Shown here piece after piece: positions 46,013 to 57,289 of a stretch of 64,000 nt of DNA. Origin of the DNA: Branchiostoma floridae. Its lineage: Eukaryota; Chordata; Leptocardii; Amphioxiformes; Branchiostomatidae. The notes under the pieces are model-generated. The model saw nothing but the letters and a program-made list of their open reading frames with translations, was not told where the DNA came from and searched no databases. The stretch spans positions 4,569,636-4,633,635 of the forward strand of contig NC_049980.1 of the NCBI RefSeq assembly GCF_000003815.2, in the 5' to 3' direction. A program made the position numbers and the translations under genes. The stretch's first letter is position 1. Each line of letters begins with the position of its first letter.

Positions 46013-48026
46013 TTTTGTGTATATATAATTTTGTATATATATACTTATATATATATATATATAGGGTTTACAAGGGAAATATATATACTTTTCTATATAA
46101 ATACTTATATATATATACTTATAGATATATGTATATATACTTTTGTATATATTTACCTACTTTTTTACATAGCCTTAAGATACTTAACTTGCAGCTTGTT
46201 ACTGCATATTAATCGAGCTACCTGGAACAATATGGTACTTGGATGTAACGTATATAGTGTGTTACCTGGTATCTATATATACGTGACACCTTAGTATGTT
46301 AAGATGAGATACAGTACCTGTGAAGCCGATCCTTCCTGTGCGAAGGTAACAAGCTGCTAGGGGACCCAAACATACACCACTTGCTGTCGGCCCCATGTGC
46401 TATCTAACGCTAAAATTAACAAGCATGACAACAGCACGTCCATAACTCGAGATATCCATATCGGAAGTTCCGCTGCAATAACAAGCCGCTAGGAGGCACA
46501 AAATGCAGGCGGTCTTGAGTGATGGCGGTTTTCCACAAATACACACAGAATTCGAAACGATACCCAAAATATAAAGTGAAACTTCTTGGCGAAGGTAACA
46601 ATAGGAACAATGCAGTCGTAGATTCGAGCAAAACTGCACAGTGCAGTGTGGTGATTAGGGTCTCAGACATGAAGTAAAGATATTGAACGTAGCGTAGGGG
46701 GTTAACACTTTCCACTTTGAGCCCCAATTGAGGATATTTGCATCATTCTCGGAGCGAACCTAGTATTAAATGTTTGTATCCATTATCTTTAAGATTATTT
46801 GTAAACCTTATATAATATTTGTACAGTAACTTTTATACTTATCATCTTGTAAAAATGATGCGGAATAGAACGTATGGTATACAGAATATTTTGCACAATG
46901 GTTCTGTACCTGTGTTTGTTGGTTAGTCTGTCGACCAAAATAGCATAATGGATCCTATACTTATATCACGTCAATGGACGTCATTGTTGGCTGACGAAAT
47001 GATTTCATTCTCAAATATATTTCATAACTAATTATTTTTCATAGATAACAACATGTGCTAATTACAGATACATGTATGTAATCTGCTTGTGTCACTGAAA
47101 CAGAACTTCCTTTTTTTTCTTTTTACCTTCACATACCATGATATAAGGGATAAGTGGCATGGGCTTTACGAAATGACATGCAAAAATGCAAATTAGCACA
47201 TAATGTGCATGATTCAGGAGACGAATATGTAATTCTAGTGTTTCCATGTTGTGACTTTAATACACGTAATCTGTGTAATTTAAAGGTTATGGAAGGTGAA
47301 ACATATCAGATAATGATTATGAAAATGAGATTCTGATTTGCATAATTAATGTCAAAGTACAAAAATTCTAAAGTTCAATGTGCAAATTAATTGTGCACCA
47401 CTATGTATAGATTGTGCAAATGCAGGACAAAATGTCATCATAAAATGCAGCTGAATGAAAGTATCTGCACACGTGTTAACTTAAACGTGTCAATTACAGC
47501 TTCATTTGCATAATGAATGAGACTAGATGACACTATAAATCTGCAAGAGCTAAAAATATGTAATGGAGGTATGATGTGATTTGTACGAAGCAAAAGTAAT
47601 GTAACTTATAGGTTTATTGGAGATGCAAATCACTAGAAGGATGCAAATCACTGGAAATCCCTAGCGATTTCGCCCCAAGAGGGTAAGGGGGTCGAAAACA
47701 CTAGCGATCTCGCCCCGGGGGGGGGGGGGGGGGGGCCAAAATCACTAGCGATTTCCCCCCGGGAAGGGGGGGGGGGAAAAAAAACTAACGATTTCCCCCC
47801 GGGGAGGGGGGGGAAATCCCTAGGGATTTCCCCCCGGGGGGGGGGGGGAAATCACTAGGGATTTCCCCCCGGGGGGGGGGGGAAATCCCCAAAAGGGGGC
47901 AAAATGGGGGGGCAAAAACCCTAGGGATCCTGCCCCGGGGGGGGCGAAAACACTAGGGATTTTGCCCCCGGGGGGGCGATATCACGGGGGGGCGAGAACG
48001 CTGTCACACCGGTACCCACTCCTAGT
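45386..48026. mobile_element. About 2.6-kb composite element with C-run and G-run subterminal arrays
   Basis: The outer right end acaccggtacccactccta is the rough complement of a left end near 45386 (taggggtgggtt). Inside, gtgacagcgatctcgccccc at about 45746 matches the complement of gcgagaacgctgtcacac near 47992. The left part has C-runs, and the right part (47640-47990) has about ten units of ctag(c/g)gattt followed by runs of up to about 18 G. The middle contains (TA)n at 45954-46010 and other repeats. No coding frame. Boundaries are approximate. Confidence 0.65.
45954..46150 (+). repeat. (TA)n microsatellite and derivatives
   Basis: About 26 TA units, then interrupted tatata tracts separated by acttttgt. 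The repeated open frame it produces is an artefact. Confidence 0.9.
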
Positions 48027-48380
48027 GTACATGTATTGGGAAAAGCAAACCATGACTTAATATATTACAATACAGCGTTCGGGATTTGCATCACAGTCCC
48101 ACAACACTTGCGAAGGTTAAAGATATTTCATCCCGCCACGTTAGAACTTTCATAGCATAACTATATATCTTACAGTGTACAAATAGGTAAATATATCAAA
48201 GAATGTTAAGACATTAGAACCAAAGGTGATACTCTAGACAAAACAACTGGATAAATTGATACTCATAGTACACAATCATGTAGGTAAGTCATTGTATACT
48301 CTTGTTTGTTCACATATATATAGTTACCGTAGACCTTCCAAAAGTCGCTGTAACTTTACTGTGTCAATAAAGATCATTAA

Positions 48381-48627
48381 GGTAGTATCTCATTGCACTT
48401 GGGGCACCGGTGCGGCACTGCGGGGTTCGTTTACTGCGGCACTGTTGTGTTATTTTCGCCGAATTTTTTAAATAATCTAGATATTGCGTAATACGTAAAG
48501 GTATGACTTAAAAGACAACAAAATACACAAAACGTAAGAAAATTAGTTCTATGAAATTCGTTGAGTATTCTTTCGAACCCTGCAGTGTCGCACCAGTGCC
48601 CCAAGTGCAGTGAGATACCACCTTTAT
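48381..48627. mobile_element. Inverted-repeat MITE in SDR intron 2
   Basis: Left ggtagtatctcattgcactt, ggggcaccggtgcggcactg; right the complements gtgcagtgagataccacc and cagtgtcgcaccagtgcccc. Arms about 45 bp, AT-rich middle, no frame. It lies just inside the intron after the SDR cofactor-binding exon. Confidence 0.85.
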
Positions 48628-50431
48628 AAACGCTTTCTAACTGTTGGTTAGTAAGCGTAATGTTCTTACCATTTGTCCCCGTCGGCAGTTGACCTCTGAC
48701 TTGTTGTACGGCGGCCTGCACCTGTCCATCATCAGTGACGTCAATCTGAACAGTCCTCAGCCTGCTCGAGCACTCCGCCCGGAGTTTCTTCGACCCCTCC
48801 CCGCCACTGTCTGCCAGCAGACAGCCGGCAAACACCGTGTAGCCCAGCGAGTCCAGACGTTTTGCAAGCTGATATCCAAAGCCACTGTCACATCCTGTTG
48901 GCAAGAAGTCAAAAATTATGAGAGGCACAAGGGGCCAGCTTTTGGGGTTTGCAATAAATTTACTTGCCTTGGCCTAGCACTATTTTTAGCCTCACTGCCC
49001 TAGTGGCGATGCATATTAAAACGGTATGTGTACACGTATTGGAATCAAAATACCTGTAATGAAGACAGCTTTGTTGTTCACGGCCACTCGACTCTTCGGT
49101 GCCAGGTACAGAACCACGCAGTATCCCACTGAACCCAGTAGTATCCCCACACAGAAGTAGTACAGTACAGGTGTAACATCCATTGGCATAATACCGGTCG
49201 GTTTACTGCAATTTCTCAAGCAATGCTAATTTGGCAAATGATCAACGCATCATTTTCTCCAGTTACATGTTGCTGTTACAGCTTACCTTTGCCACTTCTT
49301 CTGTGTAAATTATTTTGTCTCTCTGGTCCTGCTAAAAACATAATATCGTAATTGGAACACACCGCGGAATTGCACGGAGAACGGGCGCGTGGTTGGAAGG
49401 GGGTGCACTATACCGGCCGAACGAAACACGGCACAATTAACTGCCGCTATGTACCTTTATACATCCTCTGTTGTTCCTTCCTTTCCTGTTAGTAGTTGCA
49501 CAAAACAAAAATCTGCATGAGCATACAAAAAGTCATGAGAAAATGGGCGTATACTGTCAAGAATTATCATTTAATTTTGGTCCGTCACAACCGCTATGAC
49601 GTAAAACTTTACTGCTGGCCGTAGCATTAAAAATGGCGGGAAAATGGCGGCGTACGTTCAATTTGACCCATTCAGCCGTAGATCCGGACGATAATGCAAC
49701 GGTTCCTCACACTTTTACACGAGTTGTAGGTCACCAAAAGAAATTCAAGATTGCTGTTGAATCATGCTCGTCTTGTGCCGTGAGCACATGTGATTATTAT
49801 CTACAAATCTGGCGATGAACGTGACAGTGTGTTTGTCCCACGACGAGCTCGCCTGCCCCGAAAATGACCTGAAAACTTTTGGCCTTGTTGTCTTCGAATG
49901 CATTGTTATCGATGCTTTGTAAATTATGTATTGGACACCTAGATGTCTGAAGTGTGCATACCTCAGAAATAACTATTGTTGCATGTGTAGATCTCTTTAA
50001 GTTCCACTATTTTTAATCGACCGGTATAAGGCTTATGACCGGTATTATGCCAATGCATGTTACATCGGTACAATAACAGCAAAAATCCTGAAAAGGTGAT
50101 TAAACCAAAAAGGCAAGCAGAGTAAAGCAAATGTAGCGGCTTTAACATCGTTGAAATCAACCAGCACGTTCTGTATTGATCATGACCTTCAACAAACGGA
50201 AACAAATGAATTGAACTTTAACCTATGACCTTCCCACAAAGTCAGCTAGTCTTGTGGTTACACCTGTGCATCAGACGGAAGTGTAAGTTTGTCTTCCCGG
50301 ACTCACTTACCACCAATGCCGCCCAGAAGTTTATTTCTTTACGTATACTCCGCCGAACATGGTATTATCGTCTGAGCATGTTATGGTTGTTTCGTGAGAA
50401 TGCAAGCACCGCTTCGAGAAAGTGACAGTAA

Positions 50432-50752
50432 GGCCACGTTGATTTGATCATATGGATGGGATCCTCTGGGAACCCCAAAACTAAAAAAAGTTTGGCCAAA
50501 AAAGTTACCTTCATTGCATCTAAGAAGTCTGGAATGCAGATTATCATATAGCCAGGCGCCGCGGACCAATCAGAAGGTCCCATTCCATGTTGGTTATGGC
50601 GCCGTAACACATAGATTCCTGACAGGCCGGTACCGGTGTGTATCGCTCCTTCTGATTGGTCAGAACTCGTTCTCTTCGCTCACTCGGTGGTTTAAATATT
50701 CGGTGGTTATAGAATTGGTGGAATTGACACTGATATTAGTATATGCTTTCCG

Positions 50753-50794
<42 letters not shown>

Positions 50795-50954
50795 ATGTAT
50801 ATATTTATTTTTTTCATCCCCAGCATATATTTGCTCATTTTGCAGCTTATTTGTATGATTTAAAGTATGGCTGAAAAATTTTATTTTTATTTTTGGAAAC
50901 GACCGAAATTTGATGCGCGCGTCATCCATGTAATCAAATCAACATGGCCTAACG
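50432..50954. mobile_element. MITE family 'taggccatgttgattt', copy 4
   Basis: Left taaggccacgttgatttgat, right aatcaaatcaacatggccta, with the family's atggatg-type subterminal words. A (TATC)n microsatellite at about 50754-50792 lies inside. Confidence 0.85.
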
Positions 50955-52417
50955 TTAAATTGTGTAACTAGTTCTCAATAGCTCTAATACATTGGTACTC
51001 CCATCAACACCAACTAGCAAGGGAAATCTCTATATAAACACATTCTAATTTTGACTCGTTGCAACCGAATTGTTTCTCTGCTTTACCTCTAGACTAAACT
51101 ACTCCCCTAAAACGAAACTTGCACTAGTCCAGAACATCGTATTTAGAATCTCTAGTAGATGTGGATCACGGTGTCACGCCAAATAATTGCCTTACCAAAA
51201 TAATTGTCTGAGTAAGTGATGGGGTATTACCCCTCCCTGGAGTTAGGTTAGGTTAAGGATTAGTGTGGCGCCCTGCTCTACTCTTGTAGACTGGTAACCC
51301 CCAACAGTGTGTCGCCAATTATTTGTCAAGCAGCATGTATTACTGACTTGACACCGTCACAATCATCCAGCTCTCGCCACACCCAGAAGTGAGTGTCTGT
51401 CCTCCTGGAAGTAGGGAACGACTGTTGCGTAGAAAACCGAGTGTGACGACAAATTAGTGTTTATATTTAATTTGCCCTGTGGGTACGCACTATACCTTGC
51501 AAAGGACACTGTCTGGTAGGACATCGCTTGGCACACTATCGGTAAGTTTGTTATTTTTTTAGATTTTTTTTGTGGTCAATACTTCATGGTAAATACTCGC
51601 TGCCCGTTGTAAAGATTTTGTTTGCGGGGTTCTTTTGTAGATTATTGGGACTAGTGACCGCTAAAAAGATTGAAAATTTTACCCTCTGAAACGGCATTTC
51701 CTGATTTTTTGGGGAGACTTTTTAAGTAAGACAGCGCTGTCGTGAAAACTAAAGGTGTTGCATGCATTGCAAATTTGATCATCCATTTTGGGTACCTCCA
51801 AACGGTTCTTTCCAAAGCCCCACGCACTGACTACAGTGGTGACACTTACCTCCGCAAATTCGAATACCTTGAAGCGTTTGTTAATGTTTCGAATTCTAGC
51901 TAGCTGTTTGTCTTACCAGTTCTTTTGGGTGGAAATTTCACTTCTTATGGCCCGTAAGATCTGTGGTGTTGTCTAAAAACATACATACCAATGTTTTGAA
52001 GGGGCTGCCGAGATACTAAAGCGACTATTCACTGAACAGATTAACGGCGGAAATTTGGACTAACATTTCACATGAACCATGAAGCTCGGTCAGTCACGGT
52101 CCAGTTGGTCCCCCTTTGGACAATTTGGACGATAGATTAAACGAGAGGGGTCTGGCAAGGTCAGCTACTCGGTTCTATGGCCAACAACAATCATGCAGCC
52201 AAGGTTATTTTGAATTATCCTCTACCAGACTCCCGCCTGGCCGAATAGTAATAGGGGACTTTGGCCAAGTCTACAAGGAGTTAATTGGCCTGGAATGAAC
52301 TGTCCGACGCCACTGGCACACCACTTTCTCAGTTTTCTCTAAAGAATGATAACTTTTCTGTTATCTACATCACCCTTTTGGTCTTTTCTTCAATGCCTTC
52401 GCTATCCCTGACAGTTA

Positions 52418-52595
52418 TACCCTGGGATCCAGACAGGACCGGGTAGCTAGCGAGTTTTGTTCGGGGACCCAAGGCAGTCAGCCCGCAGACTTCACATTTA
52501 TATAGTGCTCCGGGGGAGTTTAAGCCTGAAGGAGTTATCGCAGGTTAGATAAACTGCCCTAGCTGCCCGATCCCGGCCGGCTCCCAGGGTATGAC
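52418..52595. mobile_element. Short inverted-repeat element
   Basis: Left ataccctgggatccagac and gaccgggtagctag; right ctagctgcccgatcccggcc and ctcccagggtat, roughly complementary. No frame. Confidence 0.7.
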
Positions 52596-53264
52596 AGTTA
52601 GTGGTGACCAGTTTTTGTCATCAGAGAGCGGCCCGCTTTCTCAAGGTTCCTTAAAACGATAATCTTTATCTGTCATCTACATCAAACTAATGGCATTTTC
52701 ATCAAGGCATTCCTGTCTTGACCCGTGTCACGATGAATACTGACCCCACCAGGGGACTAGCAAGACGTGCCGCCACCCCTGACGGAACGTTTTCTTAAGT
52801 TTCCTTAAAAATAAGCATCCCTATCTGGTATCTGCATCAAACTGGCGGCAGTTTGCTTCAAAGACTCTTTTTCCGGAGGCGCTTTCCAATGTCACTTCCA
52901 TAAACAAATCTTTGTCTCATATCTAAGAAGTTTACTCAATGCCCACAATACCTCCTTTCTTTGAGAAGACACGTGCACTGTCTTGGTTAACGTTAAGTTT
53001 TCTGAAGAAGAAGACTTATTCGGTATCTTATTACCTTCACCAAGAGGCGTTCGTACAAGTGTGTACGTGTCGTCTGTCCGTCTTGTGAAACGCGTTAACA
53101 CCAGAGTGCCTGGATGGAATGTTTTGATACATTTTTGGTCCACTAGCGGCTTTTAAAGGCACTGTGGTGGAACTCCTGCATACGTTGAAGTCTCTACAAA
53201 AAAAGTGTTTTATTTACGGATTAATTTGATCTTCTGCATGTCTGAATGAGATTGTGATCTCTTT

Positions 53265-53530
53265 TGTTACCTCCATGAAAAATGGATATATGTGGTCCAC
53301 ATTAACTACAGTAGCTCTGAATGTATTACAATGATAAATGTTTATGATATGTGGGTAGGGGTTGGAAGGACAAAGGTCATGGTTGATTTGGGGCCCTTGT
53401 ATGTGACCTTGGTACTGCAGGCCTAGGAGAACTTCAATTTTGTATAATTAAACTTGGACATGCTATGGTCTTGATGTTTTGGTGGCATATAGCTTATGAC
53501 GTAAGGAAGAAGTGGTGTATGTTTGAGCCC
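53265..53530 (-). repeat. Inverse copy of the repeat at 43730-44030
   Basis: Starts ttacctccatgaaaaatgg and contains gaccttggtactgcagg, catgctatggtcttgatg and gtgtatgtttgagcccccta, the complements of modules at 43740-44030. Confidence 0.7.
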
Positions 53531-54273
53531 CCTAGTTTAGACTTGTTTTGAATTACACTGAACTGGATTGTGATATTGACAAACATGTGGTCATCTTTGA
53601 CTTGAAAAGGTTATGGTTCTGCACATCAGAGACGAATTCACTAGGAATATCGTTCCAGAGCAATGTAGTTGTCGGTAAGAAGCTTTCGGCATGGAACTTC
53701 CTCCTGAGTCCTGAGATATGGAATATGGAGGAGGAAATGATGAACAGCTTCAGTGAAAGTGCACGTGGCACATTGTGTCCTGGTTGAGCAACGCCCGGTC
53801 TACTTGACGAAATTTAACAGAGGCCGCCTATTTATAATAGAATACATGGGGCATTTCATTTTCAACTGTCTTCGAAAAAGACGTCTAACCCCGTAATACG
53901 TGTAGTTACGTAGATTTAGTACCATATTCTGTACCGTAGGTACATTCATCCACTTATAATATTTGTTGCAATATTGTTGTTATCATACAGATGTATTAAT
54001 AATTTCAGTTTTACGTTGCTAAACCGCATTCGTTGGATCACTTCGGCCAAAATCTGGGGGAAAAATGCAATTAACCCAAAAGAGAGAATACAAACCTACC
54101 TAGTACGCATTTTTTCAAGACTATAAACGGGCAAACAACATTTCATTTTGCCCAGCATACGCCTTTTGTTGGATTGGAAATATCTCACTCCTAACAAGAT
54201 TTCGCAAGCGAATTTTTCACACTGGCTTTTCCTTCTTATTCCCTAGATACTGCCTACTGCAAGGACAACAAAG

Positions 54274-55272
54274 ATGGAGAACCCACAAGATGTGAACTTC
54301 ACCACTCTTGACCTTGACCCCAACTCCATGTACACAAACACGACCTTCGCCCTGGCCGTTCCCGAGTCACACAACACGCCTCTTGTTGTCGTCCTCAGCC
54401 TCATCGCTCTGTTGGGGTTTGTCGGTAACACGGTGATGCTAATAGCCATGCTGATGGGCTACAAAAGGGGATGGAGCAACACCGATCTGTTCATCCTCAA
54501 CGTCATCGTCATCGACCTCGTTGTCGTGTCCATCAACGCGCCCCTTCGAGCAGTGGTGGAATCGTCCCCGTGGTTTCCACTGGGAGAGTCCGGCTGTAAA
54601 GCGGCGGTGTATTTTCCCTACTTCGGCAGTGTCGCCGTCCCCATGGCGGTCCTGTCCCTGGTGCTGAACGCGGCCTTCCAGCGAGTCTTCCGCGCGCCCT
54701 ACCCTCTGTGGCTCGTCTGTGCCGCTCTCGTTTTTGTCTGGGTCGTCGCCCTCCACGTTCCCATCCCTGCAGTCGTGTACTCTGAAGTGATAAGTTATCT
54801 CTTTATCGAAGACGTTAAGTTCATATGCCATACCGCGTGGCCCAGTCAACACTTCGTGTACGCGTACGACACAGGGATTTTCGCGCTCTTCTACGCACTT
54901 CCCACTCTGATGCTCCTGGCGTTCTGCATTGTCATGATCGCTGTCCGCCGCAACGGGGCAGGTCCCGTGGTGAGTTCCCAAGAGGGGAGGCGTACGGACA
55001 TCTTGATCATCATTATGGCCGCCCTCTTCGTGGTGATGTACCTTCCGTACTACGTGACGTTTCTGTACCTCACTTTTGGATCGGGTCACGACACGAGGGC
55101 TGTGATTACAATGAAAGCGGGAATATGCCTGATCTACCTCAACTCTGCCGTCAAGCCTCTCCTGTGCGCCTGCCTGTATGGTCGCTTCCGAAGGGCCTTC
55201 TCGTCCGGGTACGGGCGGGACGAACGGGCCGGAGGTACCGAGGAACGCGAGACGGAATTGGGCTCTCTGTGA
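54274..55272 (+). CDS. Class A G-protein-coupled receptor, atypical
   Basis: A 332-residue single-exon frame with seven hydrophobic helices. Extracellular N-terminus with sequons NFT and NTT. Class A landmarks: GFVGNTV in TM1 (conserved Asn), LNVIVIDLVV in TM2 (conserved Asp), SGCKAAVYF before TM3 and ICHTAWPS in loop 2 (disulfide pair), FALFYALPTL in TM5, VVMYLPYY in TM6 (Pro kept, CWxP otherwise lost), and LNSAVKPLLCACLYGRF in TM7. The DRY position reads FQR and NPxxY reads KPLLC, so the activation motifs are degenerate. TM7 NS-xxx-P resembles peptide-type receptors; the ligand is unknown. Start chosen for its strong context (aaagATGg). A pyrimidine tract and AG at 54245-54246 suggest an upstream untranslated exon. 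Confidence 0.9.
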   Translation: MENPQDVNFTTLDLDPNSMYTNTTFALAVPESHNTPLVVVLSLIALLGFVGNTVMLIAMLMGYKRGWSNTDLFILNVIVIDLVVVSINAPLRAVVESSPWFPLGESGCKAAVYFPYFGSVAVPMAVLSLVLNAAFQRVFRAPYPLWLVCAALVFVWVVALHVPIPAVVYSEVISYLFIEDVKFICHTAWPSQHFVYAYDTGIFALFYALPTLMLLAFCIVMIAVRRNGAGPVVSSQEGRRTDILIIIMAALFVVMYLPYYVTFLYLTFGSGHDTRAVITMKAGICLIYLNSAVKPLLCACLYGRFRRAFSSGYGRDERAGGTEERETELGSL

Positions 55273-57100
55273 ACTCACAATATAGCATCCGTAGCGAGTT
55301 GTTAGTGACCCTACCTCTGCACCAATAGTGTCACACCCTTAGTTTCGGCCAGTGGTTTCGGCCCCAAATTAGATACAAGATAACTCGATTGGAAATCGCA
55401 GTGTTGACACTAAATGAAAAAAACAAACAAAAAAAACAATGCACAATGATCACGATTCAGCAAAAGAGACGTTTATCTCGTCAAAAGGGACGTTTACTAG
55501 TATTTTGCCAATCCACGCCATTTCCCATTTTCGTTTGATTTTGAAAACATTCGCTATTAAAGGCGACAAATTGGCGACAAAATGGAGTCAATTAGCGCAA
55601 CCAATTTGCGAATGTCTTTCGAAAACAATCGCCAAAAGGCTCAGTCCAATGTGGTGCCCGCTTTAGGGAAGCGGTAATTTAGTAATGCCGTATTCAACTT
55701 CCAACGCTTTACTGCGAAACAATCGAACATCGTTGAGTCGTGGTTTCACTGCAAAGCACATGAACCTAGCCTGACTAAAATCGCGCCCCTAGCGGCTGGC
55801 CTTACAGTTAGTTGCCACCACCTAGGAGGGAGGGGGTCATTAACCCCAGCCAGTGAGAGATTGTGAAAGCACAGTAAACACATGAACCTTGCCCGGGCGA
55901 AGTTTCGCTACGAAAAAGATAAACAACTTAACGTTTACCAGTCAAACAACATACGGCGAAACGTATATATTGAGCGATATAAACTGCATTGCAAATAACA
56001 TGGTATTTACTTTTTAAAACTTGAATTGTATGAAATCGTTTTATTGATGCAAAAAACAATAATAATCACAGGGTTAAAAGGACCAAACTTCTTCGTTAAT
56101 GGCAAGCGGTATTTCTGGAGTAGCATACTATTATTACACTAGACACTGCCAACCAATATTATGTATTAGCCTTTTATATACATGTACAAATGTATACTAT
56201 AGCTTAACGCCGACAATATTAATAGTTATCATTCCTTTTTTATTATAATCAGTCAGAGGTATGAAAAGATACATTTTGATACAACTAGTTGGAATAGCCA
56301 ACTCTGTAATGATGTTATATATCTGTAACCTATAACTCTTTAGTTTACAATTATAGTAATTTATACTTTTACGTAGGCTCCTCTATTGAATACTAAAGTA
56401 TACATGAGGGTTCTAACTTTGGTCAATGACTACTAATTTTTTAGTTGACCTAAAATATCAAAGTTTGGTATTGAGGACGAAGAAACAATATTGCTACAAA
56501 ATGCTACTAATAATCTGTTTCCTCAAGCATTTTCATACGCTAAGTTAGATATTTGCAATATATGATGCAATGATGGAGTACTTTGAAAGTTCCTCTGTAT
56601 TGGTAGAAACCATTCTGAAGTAATTTTGATCTGCAAATTTCCAACACATGAAATTGGACCCCAAAATGATTTAAAGTACCTTGTTATATTGTCAATAATA
56701 CTATTCTAATAAAAAAATATATAACCCTACACAGTTTCCAGAATGTTTCTTGACAAGTAATCTCTATAATCCAGTACGCTATTAAAACACGGGTAGTCAC
56801 AATGCTAACGCGAGTTCATCTTTATCCGCGGGGTAACCTATATCCGTTGCATTTAAGAACAGGGCATTTAGGAATACTAAGTCGACGGACGGTGGTTTAA
56901 AAATGGCAATACTGTATTTTCGAAATATACGTTTGAGTCTACAGTCTAGCGCAAGCTACATACTTTAATGTTCAACAACAGTGCGTGAAACAGTATTGAC
57001 TGAGACAAAATTATATTTAATCGTACTTTGATTCTTAGTTTAGCTTTCAGCAAGACGACAGTTTCATTATTTACACAAAGACCCACTCTCGAGACTCACA
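55273..57100. other. GPCR 3' region and intergenic stretch
   Basis: AT-rich, no gene, no clear transposon. A 55-bp block around 56812-56870 (gttcatctttatccgcgggg, taacctatatccgttg) resembles 39270-39340, marking another low-copy dispersed repeat of unknown type. Confidence 0.5.
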
Positions 57101-57104
57101 CGGT

Positions 57105-57289
57105 TGTTGTTTCGTGACGTCACGGCCCGCTAGCCAATCGTAGCGCGTCGTCAGTTTCGGTTACGTCATGCGAGTGAACTTCAGGAGGAAGTGGAAAGTT
57201 TCGGTGCCATTTTCCCTCAGACATCGCCTTGTTAGCAGGACTACCTGTGCTATCGCTGGAGAAAGGGGACAAGACGGTGTGAAGATAAG
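57105..57289 (+). promoter_or_regulatory. Probable ADAR promoter and untranslated first exon
   Basis: A GC-rich island in AT-rich surroundings: a consensus CRE tgacgtca at 57115-57122, a CCAAT box (agccaatcg) near 57131, and a half-CRE ttacgtca near 57160. About 120 bp further on, gaagataag is followed by gtatgg, a plausible donor at 57289/57290. The first coding exon of ADAR starts after an acceptor (tttcacag) at about 59096, so a non-coding first exon here fits. Inference from sequence only. Confidence 0.5.

Larger units (their letters stand above)
40890..49189 (-). pseudogene. Short-chain dehydrogenase (retinol / 17-beta-hydroxysteroid type), broken by a stop and a frameshift
   Basis: Minus-strand exons: 49189-49054, 48894-48670, 45364-45212, 44560-44455, 42875-42768, 41814-41683, 41069-40890. 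It encodes an N-terminal membrane helix (start MPMDVTPVLYYF), cofactor motif TGCDSGFG, LDS-type Rossmann strand, IDVTD, LVNNAGV, catalytic serine in MTSSGSG, YCMTK (YxxxK), SDSLRHEMHKWG, VKVIIVEPGRF, and a C-terminal KKAN that fits a dilysine ER-retrieval signal. This is the RDH/HSD17B2/BDH1 branch of SDRs: NAD(P)-dependent oxidoreductases acting on retinoids, steroids or ketone bodies. Two lesions: TAG at 45320-45318 where family members have Glu (GxIEW), and a one-base loss or two-base gain in exon 5 between HKWG and VKV. Splice sites and other motifs are intact, so it is either a young pseudogene or the assembly has errors. Confidence 0.88.
49190..54246. other. Intergenic region upstream of SDR and GPCR
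   Basis: Holds the presumed SDR promoter, a short inverted copy of the SDR start region at 50037-50071, MITE copy 4 (50432-50954), a TATC microsatellite, an inverted-repeat element at 52418, and a dispersed repeat at 53265. A possible untranslated first exon of the GPCR may end at 51541 (cactatcg followed by gtaagt), but nothing confirms it. Confidence 0.5.

Noticed and set aside
45955..46294. Tyr/Ile-rich open frames
   Set aside because: They are translations of the (TA)n microsatellite.
46734..47640. Possible coding or autonomous transposase inside the 2.6-kb element
   Set aside because: Only short AT-rich frames occur; no DDE or other transposase motif was seen.
47640..47990. CRISPR-like regular repeats
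   Set aside because: Units are of unequal length, separated by homopolymer G-runs rather than unique spacers, in a eukaryotic context; they are subterminal repeats of a mobile element.
54439..55278. Long antisense frame over the GPCR
   Set aside because: It is a mirror of the GC-rich GPCR coding sequence, with low-complexity charged translation and no recognisable domain.
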